This document shows, one piece after another, positions 30,141-30,649 of a stretch of DNA of 30,649 nucleotides. The position numbers were made by a program, and so were the translations under genes. The notes below the pieces were generated by a model, which was not told the DNA's origin, did not search any database, and saw only the letters and a program-made list of their open reading frames with translations. The stretch lies in contig JBBRAH010000036.1 of assembly GCA_038206985.1 (NCBI GenBank), positions 1 through 30,649 on the forward strand, given 5' to 3'. The DNA comes from CAXMST01 sp038206985. GTDB taxonomy: Bacteria > Actinomycetota > Thermoleophilia > Solirubrobacterales > 70-9. Position 1 is the first letter of the stretch. Every line of letters begins with the position of its first letter.

Positions 30141-30587
30141 ATGAGGCGACGGCTGCGCGACGGGTTCGAGCTCGATGACGATCCGGGGCGGATCGACGCC
30201 GAGGTGGTCTGCAGGTTCCTGGCCGAGGACTCCTATTGGGCGCAAGGCCGCGAGCGCGAACTGATCCTGAGGACGATCCGCGAGGCGACGCGGGCTGTCG
30301 GGGTCTACTCGCCGGCCGGCGAGATGGCAGGCTACGCGCGGGTCGTCTCCGACGGCGTCGTCTTCGCCTATCTCGCCGACGTCTTCGTCCTTGAGGCGTT
30401 CAGGGGCGCCGGCCTGGGAGTCGAAATCGTCCGCGAGGCGGTCGAAAACGGCCCGCACGCCGAGCTTCGATGGATCCTCGGCACCGCCGACGCCCAGGGC
30501 CTCTACGAGAGGTTCGGCTTCGGCGAGCCGTCACAGCTGCTGATGGAGCGGCCCTCCAGCAACCCTGAGCCGTGGAGGGAGGGCTAG
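30141..30587 (+). CDS. GNAT family N-acetyltransferase
   Basis: The 148-residue protein has the GNAT layout. MRRRLRDGFELDDDPGRIDAEVVCRFLAEDSYWAQGR forms the variable N-terminal part. GEMAGYARVVSDGVVFAYLADVFVLEAFRGAGLGVEIVREAVE carries the acetyl-CoA loop R-G-A-G-L-G (about 89-94) after the beta-4 strand. WILGTADAQGLYERFGFGEP is the typical C-terminal Y-x-x-x-GF motif. It transfers an acetyl group from acetyl-CoA to an unknown amine. The FLAEDSYWAQGR start is typical of a subgroup common across bacteria. The ATG has no visible Shine-Dalgarno or -10 box. It diverges from the M50 gene. Confidence 0.92.
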   Translation: MRRRLRDGFELDDDPGRIDAEVVCRFLAEDSYWAQGRERELILRTIREATRAVGVYSPAGEMAGYARVVSDGVVFAYLADVFVLEAFRGAGLGVEIVREAVENGPHAELRWILGTADAQGLYERFGFGEPSQLLMERPSSNPEPWREG

Positions 30588-30613
30588 GTGTAGTTCCTAA
30601 CCACGTTGTTCAT
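30584..30613 (-). other. Nine-codon reading frame with strong Shine-Dalgarno
   Basis: On the minus strand AAGGAGG (30625-30619) precedes an ATG by five bases and opens MNNVVRNYT followed by TAG, whose last bases overlap the GNAT stop codon. The Shine-Dalgarno half is part of a GCCTCC-TT-GGAGGC inverted repeat (30618-30631). It could be a leader peptide, the end of a small gene whose context lies beyond the window, or chance. On the plus strand the same hairpin might act after the GNAT gene but lacks a T tract. Confidence 0.3.
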
Positions 30614-30649
30614 CCGGGCCTCCTTGGAGGCTGGGGGTGCTTAACGCCA

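Overview
The window is about 30.6 kb of high-GC, densely coded bacterial chromosome. Gene content and style suggest an actinobacterium, most likely of the Thermoleophilia/Solirubrobacterales type. This is inferred from GC-rich third codon positions, a DUF6458-type membrane protein, a short SRP RNA beside dnaX-ebfC-recR, a CCG-domain succinate dehydrogenase, and -10 boxes placed immediately before start codons. I see no insertion sequence, prophage or CRISPR array.

Left part (1-13.3 kb): the 3' end of an unknown gene, tRNA-Val(CAC), a secreted M15-like metallopeptidase, and the SRP RNA with its terminator. An unknown soluble protein and a HAD-IIA phosphatase follow on the minus strand. The plus-strand unit dnaX-ebfC-recR (clamp loading, nucleoid binding, recombinational repair) comes next, then a small membrane protein and a NagZ-like GH3 protein with altered active-site residues. 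lysC and asd carry out the first two steps of the aspartate pathway (Lys/Thr/Met/diaminopimelate). A large polytopic membrane protein with a C-terminal soluble region resembles a GT-C glycosyltransferase.

Middle (13.3-22.9 kb): a flavin amine oxidase meets, tail to tail, a complete mrpABCDEFG operon on the minus strand. Upstream of mrpA on the same strand lie a two-CBS-domain protein and an NhaD/ArsB-type transporter. Together they form a sodium/proton homeostasis block in which each of the three units has its own -10 box. A truncated-looking gene fragment follows at 22470-22859.

Right part (22.9-30.6 kb): a secreted seven-repeat beta-propeller protein has a textbook promoter. It converges on the minus-strand sdhA-sdhB-sdhE operon, an archaeal-like (type E) succinate:quinone reductase with two 4Fe-4S-type motifs and a CCG-domain subunit instead of a recognisable heme-b anchor. 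The 309-base gap upstream of sdhA (28604-28912) holds ten tandem TCAGAAR heptamers plus three inverted copies. A membrane-embedded M50 protease with CBS domains and a GNAT acetyltransferase close the window.

The most distinctive observations are the recurrent TANNNT box 5-11 bases before start codons (leaderless or nearly leaderless mRNAs), the heptamer array with its inverted arm, the type E Sdh module, an overlapping proline-rich mini-ORF in the nhaD leader, and the seven-fold cysteine-bracketed propeller. Gaps not described as features contain nothing I could support.
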